Positions 1-5,231 of a DNA stretch of 5,951 nt are shown here, in pieces. The stretch is from DATDWC01 sp035289805 (GTDB lineage Bacteria; Patescibacteriota; Gracilibacteria; Peribacterales; Peribacteraceae), in contig DATDWC010000086.1 of assembly GCA_035289805.1 (NCBI GenBank), positions 1 to 5,951 of the forward strand. The letters run 5' to 3'. Position numbers and translations under genes: made by a program. The notes beneath the pieces are model-generated. The model worked only from the letters and a program-made list of their open reading frames with translations, searched no databases and was not told the origin of the DNA. Each line of letters starts with the position of its first letter. The first letter of the stretch is position 1.

Positions 1-55
1 CAGCGGACTGTCCGCGCAGGGTAAGCAATACTCGCCGCATGTTTGTGATCAGCAT
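1..55 (-). CDS. Possible start of an unrecognised gene, running off the left edge
   Basis: On the minus strand an ATG at 55-53 opens a frame without stops to the window edge (18 codons, beginning MLITNMRRVLLTLRGQ). A purine-rich AGAGGG lies about 4 nt upstream, a better Shine-Dalgarno candidate than most genes here have. It would follow pyrC in the same direction after 85 nt and so could be a further member of the pyrimidine unit. I do not recognise the product from 18 residues. The start codon lies in the loop of a perfect hairpin (GATCA, loop ATGC, TGATC at 60-47), an arrangement also seen at csrA. An open frame this short proves little, so confidence is low. Confidence 0.25.
   Translation of the reverse strand, partial: MLITNMRRVLLTLRGQSA
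3..15. repeat. Short perfect hairpin at the window edge
   Basis: GCGGA (3-7) and TCCGC (11-15) form a perfect 5-bp stem with a 3-nt loop. It has no T-run on either side, so it is not a canonical terminator. It would fall inside the doubtful partial gene at the left edge. Confidence 0.4.
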
Positions 56-66
56 TGATCCCTCTT

Positions 67-138
67 GCGCGGGCAGTCCTTCGCTCCGCTTCGGGCATGC
101 CTGCGCCCCTATGTCACCTCTTCTAGAACTGCCCGCGC
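67..138. repeat. 11-bp perfect inverted repeat with a competing inner hairpin, 3' of pyrC
   Basis: GCGCGGGCAGT (67-77) and ACTGCCCGCGC (128-138) are perfect reverse complements 50 nt apart, just beyond the pyrC stop codon. The left arm can instead pair with TGCCTGCGC at 98-106, with one G-U wobble on the plus-strand RNA, so two folds compete. There is no T-run on either side, so this is not a standard intrinsic terminator. It could be an attenuator-like or protein-binding element between pyrC and a following gene, or a REP-like repeat. Confidence 0.6.
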
Positions 139-149
139 CCCTAGATCAC
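98..149. repeat. 20-nt imperfect tandem direct repeat overlapping the pyrC stop
   Basis: Positions 98-117 and 130-149 match at 17 of 20 bases (TGCCYGCGCCCCTA, two variable bases, TCAC). The second copy covers the pyrC stop codon (141-143) and the last codons. The period is 32 nt. It shares bases with the inverted repeat at 67-138 and looks like a partial duplication of the gene end. Confidence 0.6.
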
Positions 150-1442
150 TTTGACCACTTTTCCTGTCACCTCCCACCCCTCGAACGGCGTCCACCCGCA
201 TTTACTCTTCAGGTCTTTTCCGTGAATCTTCCAGGTTTGCCCCTGGTCTACCAGGATCAAATCTAATGGTTTACCAACGGCTATGCCCGGTTTCCCAAGG
301 TGAAAAATCCGGTTTGGCATGGTGAAGCAAAGCCGAAGAATATCTTTCGGTTGAATATCACTCTCGGGTGTTCCCCCGATCGGGCGAATCTCTCCCTTCT
401 CATCTTCCGGTCCCCCCTCCATGCAGGAGAGCAAAAGTGGGAGCATTGTTTCCGTTCCAGGAACTCCACTTGCAGCCTCCAGAGGATTCGGTGCATTTTT
501 TGATGCGAGTGTGTGTGGAGCGTGATCCGTCGCAACGATATCAACCGTGTGATCCCCTATTCCTTCCCAGAGAGCTTCCACATGATCACGTTTCCGGAGT
601 GGTGGATTCATCTTCCCCTTTGTCCCAAGAGTTTCGTAATCCTCCTCCGTGAGGAAGAGGTGATGCGGAGCGACTTCGCATGTTACGGGGAGTCGATCCG
701 CCTTTGCGTCGCGAATCAAATTGAGCGCGAAGCGTGTAGAGACATGGGCAACGTGGAGAGCGGTGCCGTGCTTTTTTGCGAGTGTGATGCTTTTGTCCAC
801 TGCTGCCATTTCTGATTCCGCAGGGCGCATGAGGGAATGTGCCGCAAGATCGGTCCGCGTGTTTTTCTTTCTCGCCGCTTCGTTCACGGCGGCATCCTCC
901 GCATGGACGACGACGGCAATATTTCTCTCGCCGCAGAACTTGAACGCACCTTCGATCGCCTCCGCCTCTGCACCCAAGTTCCCCGTGGAATGATCGAAGT
1001 AGAGCTTCACGCCGACGATCTCTTTCGGATCAATCTTCTCCAGCTCCTTGAGGTCTTCTATGTTCGATACGTTGAAGAAAAAGCGGAGATCAAAGTTTTT
1101 AAGACGCCCCGCGCGGCGTTTTTTTTCTTCGAGTGCGGCTCGTGATGATGTCGGCGGATTCGTATTTGGCATATCGCAGGCGGTCGTCACTCCCCCGCTC
1201 CTTGCACCCGCAGCACCACTCTCCATATCTTCCGCATACTCGTAGCCTGGCTCGCGGAAGTGCACATGGCAATCGATGAGGCCAGGGAAGATGAGGAAAC
1301 TCTCTGCATTGATGATTTCATCAGCCTCTTCCAAAATCTCTGGAGCTATGGAATGAATCACTCCGTCCTCTATGAAGATATCTGAGGATTTCTCCCCCAT
1401 CTCTGTGACGAGCATTCCGTTTTTGATGAGGAGAGAAGCCAT
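141..1442 (-). CDS. pyrC: Dihydroorotase, class I (zinc amidohydrolase)
   Basis: Cytosolic enzyme that closes N-carbamoyl-L-aspartate to dihydroorotate, step 3 of UMP synthesis. The frame has every hallmark of the class I amidohydrolase barrel. Numbered from the ATG (433 residues, normal for the class), these are the HxH metal pair in DCHVHFREPG (His59, His61), the MPNTNP motif, the lysine expected to be carboxylated in GVKLYF (Lys146), metal histidines in VVHAED (His180) and LHVAHVS (His233), and the catalytic aspartate in VATDHAPH (Asp306). The C-terminal PFEGWEVTGKV motif is intact. I chose ATG at 1442, which has GGAG a few bases upstream. A TTG at 1451 would add only three residues. It follows pyrB by 75 nt on the same strand. 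A TATACT at 1457-1452 could be an internal -10 box. No missing key residue was seen. Confidence 0.97.
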   Translation of the reverse strand: MASLLIKNGMLVTEMGEKSSDIFIEDGVIHSIAPEILEEADEIINAESFLIFPGLIDCHVHFREPGYEYAEDMESGAAGARSGGVTTACDMPNTNPPTSSRAALEEKKRRAGRLKNFDLRFFFNVSNIEDLKELEKIDPKEIVGVKLYFDHSTGNLGAEAEAIEGAFKFCGERNIAVVVHAEDAAVNEAARKKNTRTDLAAHSLMRPAESEMAAVDKSITLAKKHGTALHVAHVSTRFALNLIRDAKADRLPVTCEVAPHHLFLTEEDYETLGTKGKMNPPLRKRDHVEALWEGIGDHTVDIVATDHAPHTLASKNAPNPLEAASGVPGTETMLPLLLSCMEGGPEDEKGEIRPIGGTPESDIQPKDILRLCFTMPNRIFHLGKPGIAVGKPLDLILVDQGQTWKIHGKDLKSKCGWTPFEGWEVTGKVVKVI

Positions 1443-1458
1443 GCACTCCAAAGTATAC

Positions 1459-1487
1459 CTGTGCTCCCTTCTTTCCTTGTAGCACAG
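1459..1487 (-). other. Hairpin in the pyrB-pyrC spacer
   Basis: CTGTGCT (1459-1465) and AGCACAG (1481-1487) are a perfect 7-bp inverted repeat with a 15-nt loop. It is in the 75-nt spacer and lies about 16 nt upstream of the pyrC ATG. No T-run follows it. It might stabilise or separate the two cistrons, or bind a protein. It could also be chance. Confidence 0.4.
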
Positions 1488-1517
1488 CGCGTCACAGAGC
1501 GACGTGCCACTTTCTCC

Positions 1518-2438
1518 TCACGCCTTCCCAAGCATCATCGCGAGGAGCGCCATGCGAATCGGGAGGCCGTTCCGAGCCTGCCGAAAGTATGCGGCGTTCG
1601 GGAGCGGATCCACATCCACTGCAATTTCATCCACGCGCGGGAGCGGATCCATGACGAGGGTATTTTTGCCCTTCAGCATCTCTGCAGTAAGTTTGTACTG
1701 TGTACGGAACTTCTCGAACTCTGCACGATCTTCGAATCTCTCCTCCTGCAGACGATTCATGTAGAGCACATCGGCATCCGTCCCTACACGTAAATCTGTG
1801 GTCACAACACAGGGGATGTTGCGCTGAGCGAGAACCTCCAGGAATGCGGGTCCTGGCTTTACGCTCTCTGGCCCGATGAACGTGAATTTATTTCCCTCGT
1901 ACTGGCTCAAAATGAGCGCGAGCGAGCGAATGGTGCGTGAGTGGAGTGGATCACAGGCAAACGCGAGATGGAGATGCGAGAGCCTTCCAAGAGCCTTTTG
2001 CAGCGTGTAGAGATCGAGGAGCGATTGGGTGGGGTGTTCGTTCCCACCATCACCACCGTTGATGAATGGCACATCGCTCACGGCGGTTGCGCGTGCTGCG
2101 GACCCGGCCTCGGGATGGCGCATCACGATGAGATCCGCATAGCTATGGACCATGCGAATCGTATCCTCCAGGCTCTCCCCTTTCTCGAGCGAACTCATGT
2201 GCTTGCCGTGTGCCAGAATCATTCCACCGCCGAGCCGCTGCACTGCCGCCTGGAAGCTGAGCATCGTCCTGGAACTTGCTTCGTAGAAGAGGAGCGCCAC
2301 GACTTTATCTTTGAGGAGGTGCACCCTGCCTTTCCGGATCAGAATGGTTTCCATCTTTCGTGCGACCTTAAACACGCTCTCCACGATGTGCGGAGTGAGT
2401 TGCAGGGACGAGGTGAGGTGCTTGAAGGGCAGCGGCAT
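1518..2438 (-). CDS. pyrB: Aspartate carbamoyltransferase catalytic chain
   Basis: Transfers the carbamoyl group from carbamoyl phosphate to aspartate, the committed step of pyrimidine synthesis. Numbered from the ATG at 2438 (306 residues, the usual catalytic-chain length), the carbamoyl-phosphate loop is FYEASSRT (Ser55-Thr58, with Ser where most have Thr). It is followed by SSLEKGESLEDTI with the active-site loop lysine (Lys86), the MRHPEAG motif, GDGGNEHPTQSLLDLYT, and the C-terminal PLPRVDEI. The residue before PLPR is Asp where the family usually has His. TTG at 2486 would add 16 non-conserved residues and overlap the upstream gene, so I prefer ATG. That ATG lies 22 nt after the MerR-like gene's stop and has no visible Shine-Dalgarno sequence, so translation may be coupled. 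No pyrI regulatory chain is in the window. Function is certain, the start is likely. Confidence 0.96.
   Translation of the reverse strand: MPLPFKHLTSSLQLTPHIVESVFKVARKMETILIRKGRVHLLKDKVVALLFYEASSRTMLSFQAAVQRLGGGMILAHGKHMSSLEKGESLEDTIRMVHSYADLIVMRHPEAGSAARATAVSDVPFINGGDGGNEHPTQSLLDLYTLQKALGRLSHLHLAFACDPLHSRTIRSLALILSQYEGNKFTFIGPESVKPGPAFLEVLAQRNIPCVVTTDLRVGTDADVLYMNRLQEERFEDRAEFEKFRTQYKLTAEMLKGKNTLVMDPLPRVDEIAVDVDPLPNAAYFRQARNGLPIRMALLAMMLGKA
1599..1651. repeat. 14-nt direct repeat inside pyrB
   Basis: CGGGAGCGGATCCA occurs at 1599-1612 and 1638-1651, 39 nt (13 codons) apart and in frame. On the coding strand both copies encode Asp-Pro-Leu-Pro, once as DPLPR (the conserved carbamoyl-phosphate-site segment) and once as DPLPN. 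Confidence 0.85.
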
Positions 2439-2460
2439 TGTGAGAGGATCACGAAAGAAG

Positions 2461-3024
2461 CTACAACGTGAATGCTCGTTGCGCAAAGAGCCAAATCATA
2501 AAGATGAATCCTGCGGCGAAAATCGTGACGACAGCCGCTTCCACAAGCCACATGAGGAGCTGAGACTTGAGGCTTTGCTTCCGCACCTCGGATCCCCCTT
2601 CCGGGAGGAGACGGTCGAAGCGCTCTTCCGCTTTCCTCAGGAGATCCTGCAGAAAATTCACCTGCGAACGCAGGAGATCGTTCTCCCGCACGAGGTACTC
2701 CCCTGCTCCACTCCCTGCGGCGATTTCGGATTTTGCTTCAGCGGCCTTCACATCTCTTTGCTCCCCCGCATCATCTGTTTGATGTTTCTTCGAAATTTCT
2801 GCGAGCTCATCCCGAATCTGCTGAAGCGTGCGCCCGCGGTTCTTTAAATCCTTCGTACGCTTTAAAACCTCGATCATGTCCTCATCAAAGAGCAGGGCAT
2901 TACTCTGGCCACGCTCTGTGTGACGCTCAAAGTACTCAGGTAATGCAGACTTCAGCCTCCGGATGAATTTAACGGAAAGTCCTGATGCTTCTGCCGTTTG
3001 CTCAATTGTGTACGGGGCTGGCAT
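2461..3024 (-). CDS. MerR-like DNA-binding protein with coiled coil and C-terminal membrane anchor
   Basis: 187 residues. Residues 5-26 (YTIEQTAEASGLSVKFIRRL) read as a MerR-type helix-turn-helix. Residues 33-48 form the wing, and 50-79 the paired helices with the typical RTLQQIRDEL segment. A polar, Ala/Glu-rich linker follows (80-108). Next comes a leucine-rich coiled coil (about 111-140, with RENDLLRSQVNFLQDLL) that would dimerise it. Residues 156-181 are one hydrophobic helix ending in WLFAQRAFTL, a tail anchor with almost nothing beyond it. The protein would therefore place a DNA-binding head on the inner membrane. It is the first gene of the unit with pyrB and pyrC. No effector-binding domain or cysteine metal site is visible. 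It has no Shine-Dalgarno sequence. Roles to consider are regulation of pyrBC or nucoid-membrane tethering (as in RacA). I cannot name the family. Confidence 0.85.
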   Translation of the reverse strand: MPAPYTIEQTAEASGLSVKFIRRLKSALPEYFERHTERGQSNALLFDEDMIEVLKRTKDLKNRGRTLQQIRDELAEISKKHQTDDAGEQRDVKAAEAKSEIAAGSGAGEYLVRENDLLRSQVNFLQDLLRKAEERFDRLLPEGGSEVRKQSLKSQLLMWLVEAAVVTIFAAGFIFMIWLFAQRAFTL

Positions 3025-3031
3025 AGGGGGG

Positions 3032-3054
3032 ACAAAGCGGGGTAAACCTCTGGC
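3032..3054 (-). repeat. Intergenic repeat, copy A, ahead of the MerR-like gene
   Basis: Minus strand reads GCCAGAGGTTTA followed by CCCCGCTTTGT. It matches two plus-strand copies at 5057-5079 and 5132-5154 over 23 positions apart from the variable spacer and two bases. It lies just after a putative -10 box and 7 nt before the ATG of the MerR-like gene, so it would form the start of that transcript or an operator on it. Confidence 0.75.
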
Positions 3055-3083
3055 AGTGTAGGGGCAAACTGGGTAGCTGGAAA
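3055..3083 (-). promoter_or_regulatory. Putative promoter of the MerR-like-pyrB-pyrC unit
   Basis: On the minus strand TTTCCA (3083-3078) and TACACT (3060-3055) are 17 nt apart and each match consensus at 4 of 6 or better. Transcription would begin near 3048, inside repeat copy A, giving a leader of about 25 nt. It is called from sequence only. Confidence 0.4.
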
Positions 3084-3105
3084 GAGTGAAAAAGCGAAGT
3101 TACGT

Positions 3106-3111
3106 TACACT
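3106..3111 (+). promoter_or_regulatory. Possible -10 box for a leaderless flippase mRNA
   Basis: TACACT ends 8 nt before the flippase ATG, the spacing expected if transcription begins at or next to the start codon. No Shine-Dalgarno sequence is present. No good -35 box is seen upstream, so the call is weak. Confidence 0.3.
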
Positions 3112-3119
3112 CTTGCCCG

Positions 3120-4667
3120 ATGCATACCCGTCACATTGCAACCTCCACGCTCTGGCAGCTCTCCTCCCAGGGCTTCACGATGGTGCTTGGGATCCTCAGT
3201 ATTAAGTTTGTCACGATCGGATTGAATCAAAGTCTGGTTGGAAACTACCAAACCGTCTGGAGCTACCTCCAGATCTTTGGCATTCTCGCGGATTTTGGAC
3301 TCTATGCGGTCGCGATCAGAGAGTTGAGTCGTGCAGAAAATCGTGCCGTGACGCTCGGGAGCCTCTTTGTGCTGCGCGCACTCATTACTCTGATCTCGCT
3401 TAGCAGTGCACTCCTCTTGGCCTTTCTCATTCCTCAATTTACAGGCACTCCCCTCCCCCTTGGCATTGCGATTGCGATCTTCGTTCCTTTCTTCACGCTG
3501 CTCTCTGGAATGTTCCGCACACTCTTTCAGGTTCACTACCAAATGCACTTAGTGTTCATTGCCGAGGTTTGCGCAAAGATTATCCCGGTTTGCCTACTTG
3601 GTATTGCAATCCTCCTTGGGACTCGTGGGAGCGATAATCCTCATATTTTTTATATTTTCAATGCATTTGGAGATTTAGGTGCGATTACTCTCTTCATTGT
3701 TTCCCTCTGGTTTGCCCGGCCTTTGCTCGGACACATGGGCAAAGTGGACAAAGCCGAGCTACGGCCGGCAGGTACTCCTTTGCTCAAGGTTTACCCACAG
3801 TTTTCTAGGGAAGAATTCAAGCGTCTTTTTCGCCTCGCACTCCCCTACGGCCTCGCATTCCTCGCAACAACGCTCTATCGCCAATCCGATGTCACCCTGA
3901 TTGCGCTTCTGCGCCCTGATTACGATCTTCAGAATGCGCACTATGGAACGGTGCTTCGGCTCACCGAAATTGGGTTCCTCCTCCCCACATTTATCTTGAA
4001 TTCCGCCCTCCCCCATATGAGCGAGCAGAGAGAAAGAGATTTGAGCAGCTTCCTTGGATCCATTCTCCTTGCGCTCCTTATTCTTGGCTCCACCATATCA
4101 CTCTTCGCATTCTTCTTCGCGCGACCGATCGTTCTCCTCATTGCGAATCCTTCCTACCTCAGCACTGCTTTCTCTCCTGGATCCGATACTGCACTCATGC
4201 TCATGGCATTCCCCATGTTCCTTGGCATGATTATTTCGTTCTGCTTCTACCTTCTCCTGCATGAGCACAAGTGGAAGCCTCTCCTCATCCTCACAAGTAT
4301 TGCTGCACTCCTTTCGATCACTCTCAATATGCAGCTCATTCCCCTCTTTGGATTCATCGGAGCTGCAATGACCTCCATTCTCATTCATCTCCTCTTAGCT
4401 TCCGGTTTGCTCATAGTTTCCCTACGGTTTATCAAGGTTTCTCTCCCATTCAAAAGGCTTTGCCAATGGTTTGCCTTTAGTTTGGTCTTCGGTTTGTCTC
4501 TCTTTTTCGTACTGCCATTTGCAGTTTCAGCTTTGAGTACGATCCTGCTTGGTAGCTGCGTATTGGTGGGTGCAATCTTTCTGCTCTCATTCCTTGATTT
4601 GGTACCGATTCATTTTCATTATTTTTTTGGTTCTGGTCGAAATGGAATGAAAGTATGGGATAATTGA
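3120..4667 (+). CDS. Polysaccharide/lipid-linked sugar flippase, Wzx-like (MOP superfamily)
   Basis: 515 residues, very hydrophobic, with about 12-14 predicted membrane helices. Examples are near 17-35, 81-105, 112-133, 145-167, 177-199, 238-263, 310-333, 361-380, 386-408, 411-436, 447-471 and 473-493. A cytosolic loop at 200-235 divides the halves, as in Wzx/MurJ/MATE-fold transporters. The opening segment (ATSTLWQLSSQGFTMVLGIL) and the second-half segment LALPYGLAFLATTLYRQSD resemble polysaccharide-export flippases of the Polysacc_synt/Wzx type. It probably moves lipid-linked saccharides across the inner membrane for capsule, O-antigen or S-layer glycans. The substrate cannot be read. No glycosyltransferase neighbours are present, so this is an isolated flippase. 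Its mRNA lacks a Shine-Dalgarno sequence. Its TGA stop overlaps the -35 box of csrA. MurJ is a less likely alternative because its signature motifs are not evident. Confidence 0.8.
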   Translation: MHTRHIATSTLWQLSSQGFTMVLGILSIKFVTIGLNQSLVGNYQTVWSYLQIFGILADFGLYAVAIRELSRAENRAVTLGSLFVLRALITLISLSSALLLAFLIPQFTGTPLPLGIAIAIFVPFFTLLSGMFRTLFQVHYQMHLVFIAEVCAKIIPVCLLGIAILLGTRGSDNPHIFYIFNAFGDLGAITLFIVSLWFARPLLGHMGKVDKAELRPAGTPLLKVYPQFSREEFKRLFRLALPYGLAFLATTLYRQSDVTLIALLRPDYDLQNAHYGTVLRLTEIGFLLPTFILNSALPHMSEQRERDLSSFLGSILLALLILGSTISLFAFFFARPIVLLIANPSYLSTAFSPGSDTALMLMAFPMFLGMIISFCFYLLLHEHKWKPLLILTSIAALLSITLNMQLIPLFGFIGAAMTSILIHLLLASGLLIVSLRFIKVSLPFKRLCQWFAFSLVFGLSLFFVLPFAVSALSTILLGSCVLVGAIFLLSFLDLVPIHFHYFFGSGRNGMKVWDN

Positions 4668-4691
4668 CATATCTTCATTTGCCTCTATAAT
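4664..4691 (+). promoter_or_regulatory. Near-consensus sigma-70 promoter of csrA
   Basis: TTGACA (4664-4669) and TATAAT (4686-4691) are both perfect consensus hexamers with a 16-nt spacer. The -35 box overlaps the flippase stop codon (4665-4667). Transcription would start near 4698 and give a 5' leader of about 64 nt. This is the strongest promoter visible in the window. Confidence 0.85.
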
Positions 4692-4710
4692 AAATTAAGC
4701 TCCTTTACAA

Positions 4711-4727
4711 GGCTCCTCCCTGGGGCC
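4711..4727 (+). other. Hairpin in the csrA 5' leader
   Basis: GGCTCC (4711-4716) and GGGGCC (4722-4727) pair with one G-U wobble around a 5-nt loop. A run of six T follows 12 nt later (4740-4745), too far for a standard terminator. It could protect the 5' end or act in leader control. Confidence 0.4.
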
Positions 4728-4747
4728 AATTCATTACTCTTTTTTAG

Positions 4748-4770
4748 AAAGGCGGTGACCAATGTTGGTC
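4748..4770 (+). promoter_or_regulatory. csrA ribosome-binding site and start-codon hairpin
   Basis: AAAGG (4748-4752) is a Shine-Dalgarno candidate 9 nt before the ATG. Directly after it GACCA (4757-4761) and TGGTC (4766-4770) form a perfect stem whose four-base loop, ATGT, holds the start codon (4762-4764). Exposing AUG in a loop may aid or gate initiation. A CsrA dimer bound here would block ribosomes, but no clear AGGA site is seen in the leader. Confidence 0.6.
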
Positions 4771-4968
4771 CTTTCTCGTAAGAAGAACGAGAGTATTGTC
4801 ATCAACAACAATATAACAATTGTAGTTGTTGAAATCCGGGGCGACAAAGTCCGCCTCGGAGTAGAGGCACCTAAAGAGGTGCCCGTACACCGGCGTGAAG
4901 TGTACGAAGCCATGAAGCGGAATGAGCAGCTATTGGCTGCTCAAAGAAAGCCGGATAAACCGGCTTAA
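4762..4968 (+). CDS. csrA: Carbon storage regulator CsrA, RNA-binding translational regulator
   Basis: 68 residues, normal for the family. A CsrA dimer binds A(N)GGA motifs in hairpin loops of mRNAs and blocks or alters their translation. The core matches CsrA throughout. MLVLSRKKNESIVI is strand 1, with the RNA-contacting Leu4. TIVVVEIRGDKVRLGVEAP spans the central strands, and EVPVHRREVYEAM contains the key Arg44 and begins the C-terminal helix. The tail after residue 53 is lysine/proline-rich and variable. It has its own strong promoter and terminator, so it is monocistronic. Its coding sequence is densely packed with perfect hairpins (separate entry). The protein looks like planctomycete-type CsrA from memory, which could mean transfer. 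Partner FliW and flagellar genes are not in the window. Confidence 0.97.
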   Translation: MLVLSRKKNESIVINNNITIVVVEIRGDKVRLGVEAPKEVPVHRREVYEAMKRNEQLLAAQRKPDKPA

Positions 4969-4999
4969 AAGGAGTTTCGGCGACTTATGAAAAGTCGCC
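4774..4999 (+). other. Chain of consecutive short hairpins through the csrA mRNA
   Basis: Arms read directly are: 4774-4779/4787-4792 (6 bp); 4802-4809/4825-4832 (8 bp); 4835-4843/4852-4860 (9 bp, one G-U); 4866-4872/4877-4883 (7 bp, AAAG loop); 4884-4890/4900-4906 (7 bp, abutting the previous one); 4923-4930/4936-4943 (8 bp, TATTG loop); 4948-4954/4960-4966 (7 bp, ATAAA loop, ending on the stop codon); 4979-4986/4992-4999 (8 bp, ATGAA loop). All but the third are perfect. Linkers are 0-16 nt. With the start-codon hairpin and the terminator this makes about ten stems in 290 nt. Linkers at 4967-4978 and 5000-5005 expose AAGGAG and TAGGA, resembling CsrA target cores. Confidence 0.8.
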
Positions 5000-5005
5000 A
5001 TTAGG

Positions 5006-5048
5006 AAGCCGAGCACATGATGTGCATACACATTCGCTCGGCTTTTTT
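5006..5048 (+). terminator. Rho-independent terminator of csrA
   Basis: AAGCCGAGC (5006-5014) and GCTCGGCTT (5036-5044) form a perfect 9-bp stem running into six T (5043-5048). The 21-nt loop can fold further, either as GCACA/TGTGC (5013-5017/5021-5025) or as ATGTG/CACAT (5020-5024/5029-5033). It lies 37 nt after the csrA stop. Confidence 0.92.
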
Positions 5049-5056
5049 AGGAGTTT

Positions 5057-5079
5057 GCCATCAGTTTATACCGCTTTGT
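5057..5079 (+). repeat. Intergenic repeat, copy B
   Basis: GCCATCA followed by GTTTATACCGCTTTGT. The 16-base block is identical to copy C, 75 nt downstream, and matches copy A on the opposite strand at 14 of 16 bases. It starts 9 nt after the csrA terminator. Confidence 0.8.
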
Positions 5080-5097
5080 TTCCTGTTCCCTCCCGAG

Positions 5098-5115
5098 CGC
5101 GGGGTAAATCCCGCG
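5098..5115. repeat. GC-rich hairpin between repeat copies B and C, containing a degenerate copy
   Basis: CGCGGG (5098-5103) and CCCGCG (5110-5115) form a perfect stem with loop GTAAAT. The minus strand here reads ATTTACCCCGC, matching 10 of 11 bases of copy A's GTTTACCCCGC, so it may be a remnant repeat copy in inverted orientation. There is no T-run. Confidence 0.5.
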
Positions 5116-5120
5116 GTTAT

Positions 5121-5154
5121 TCCATCGGTTTTCCAGTGGTTTATACCGCTTTGT
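5121..5154 (+). repeat. Intergenic repeat, half-copy plus copy C in tandem
   Basis: The half-motif TCCATCGGTTT (5121-5131) is followed without gap by TCCAGTGGTTT (5132-5142), which continues as the full repeat through GTTTATACCGCTTTGT (5139-5154). The 11-nt period would put both half-sites on one face of the DNA helix. Confidence 0.7.
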
Positions 5155-5178
5155 CAGTCATCTTATATTGTTTTAAAT
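5152..5178 (+). promoter_or_regulatory. Possible cysS promoter in an AT-rich tract
   Basis: TTGTCA (5152-5157) matches the -35 consensus at 5 of 6 bases and lies at the end of repeat copy C. TTAAAT (5173-5178) is a weak -10 at a short 15-nt spacing. The surrounding 5158-5200 is clearly AT-rich compared with its flanks. No better promoter for cysS was found, but the call is tentative. Confidence 0.25.
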
Positions 5179-5231
5179 ATGTCATTTGGAAATAAAATTG
5201 CACTATCCCCTCCCCTTTCTCCTACCTTATT

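Noticed and set aside
39..266. Plus-strand frame of 75 codons at the left edge
   Set aside because: It overlaps the pyrC 3' end in antisense, its translation has no domain, and no ribosome-binding site precedes it.
1941..2471. Long plus-strand open frame (176 codons) across pyrB
   Set aside because: It is antisense to a gene with full family motifs, has no recognisable domain and no start signal. It is a shadow of pyrB codon bias.
2311..2847. Plus-strand open frame (178 codons) spanning pyrB and the MerR-like gene
   Set aside because: Antisense to two supported genes, with low-complexity Arg/Cys-rich translation and no domain.
3105..3548. Minus-strand open frame (147 codons) inside the flippase gene
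   Set aside because: Charged, repetitive Glu/Arg translation is typical of the antisense of a membrane-protein gene. No independent signal supports it.
4711..4745. Intrinsic terminator in the csrA leader
   Set aside because: The T-run is 12 nt away from a short, wobble-containing stem, too far for standard termination, so it is listed only as a hairpin.
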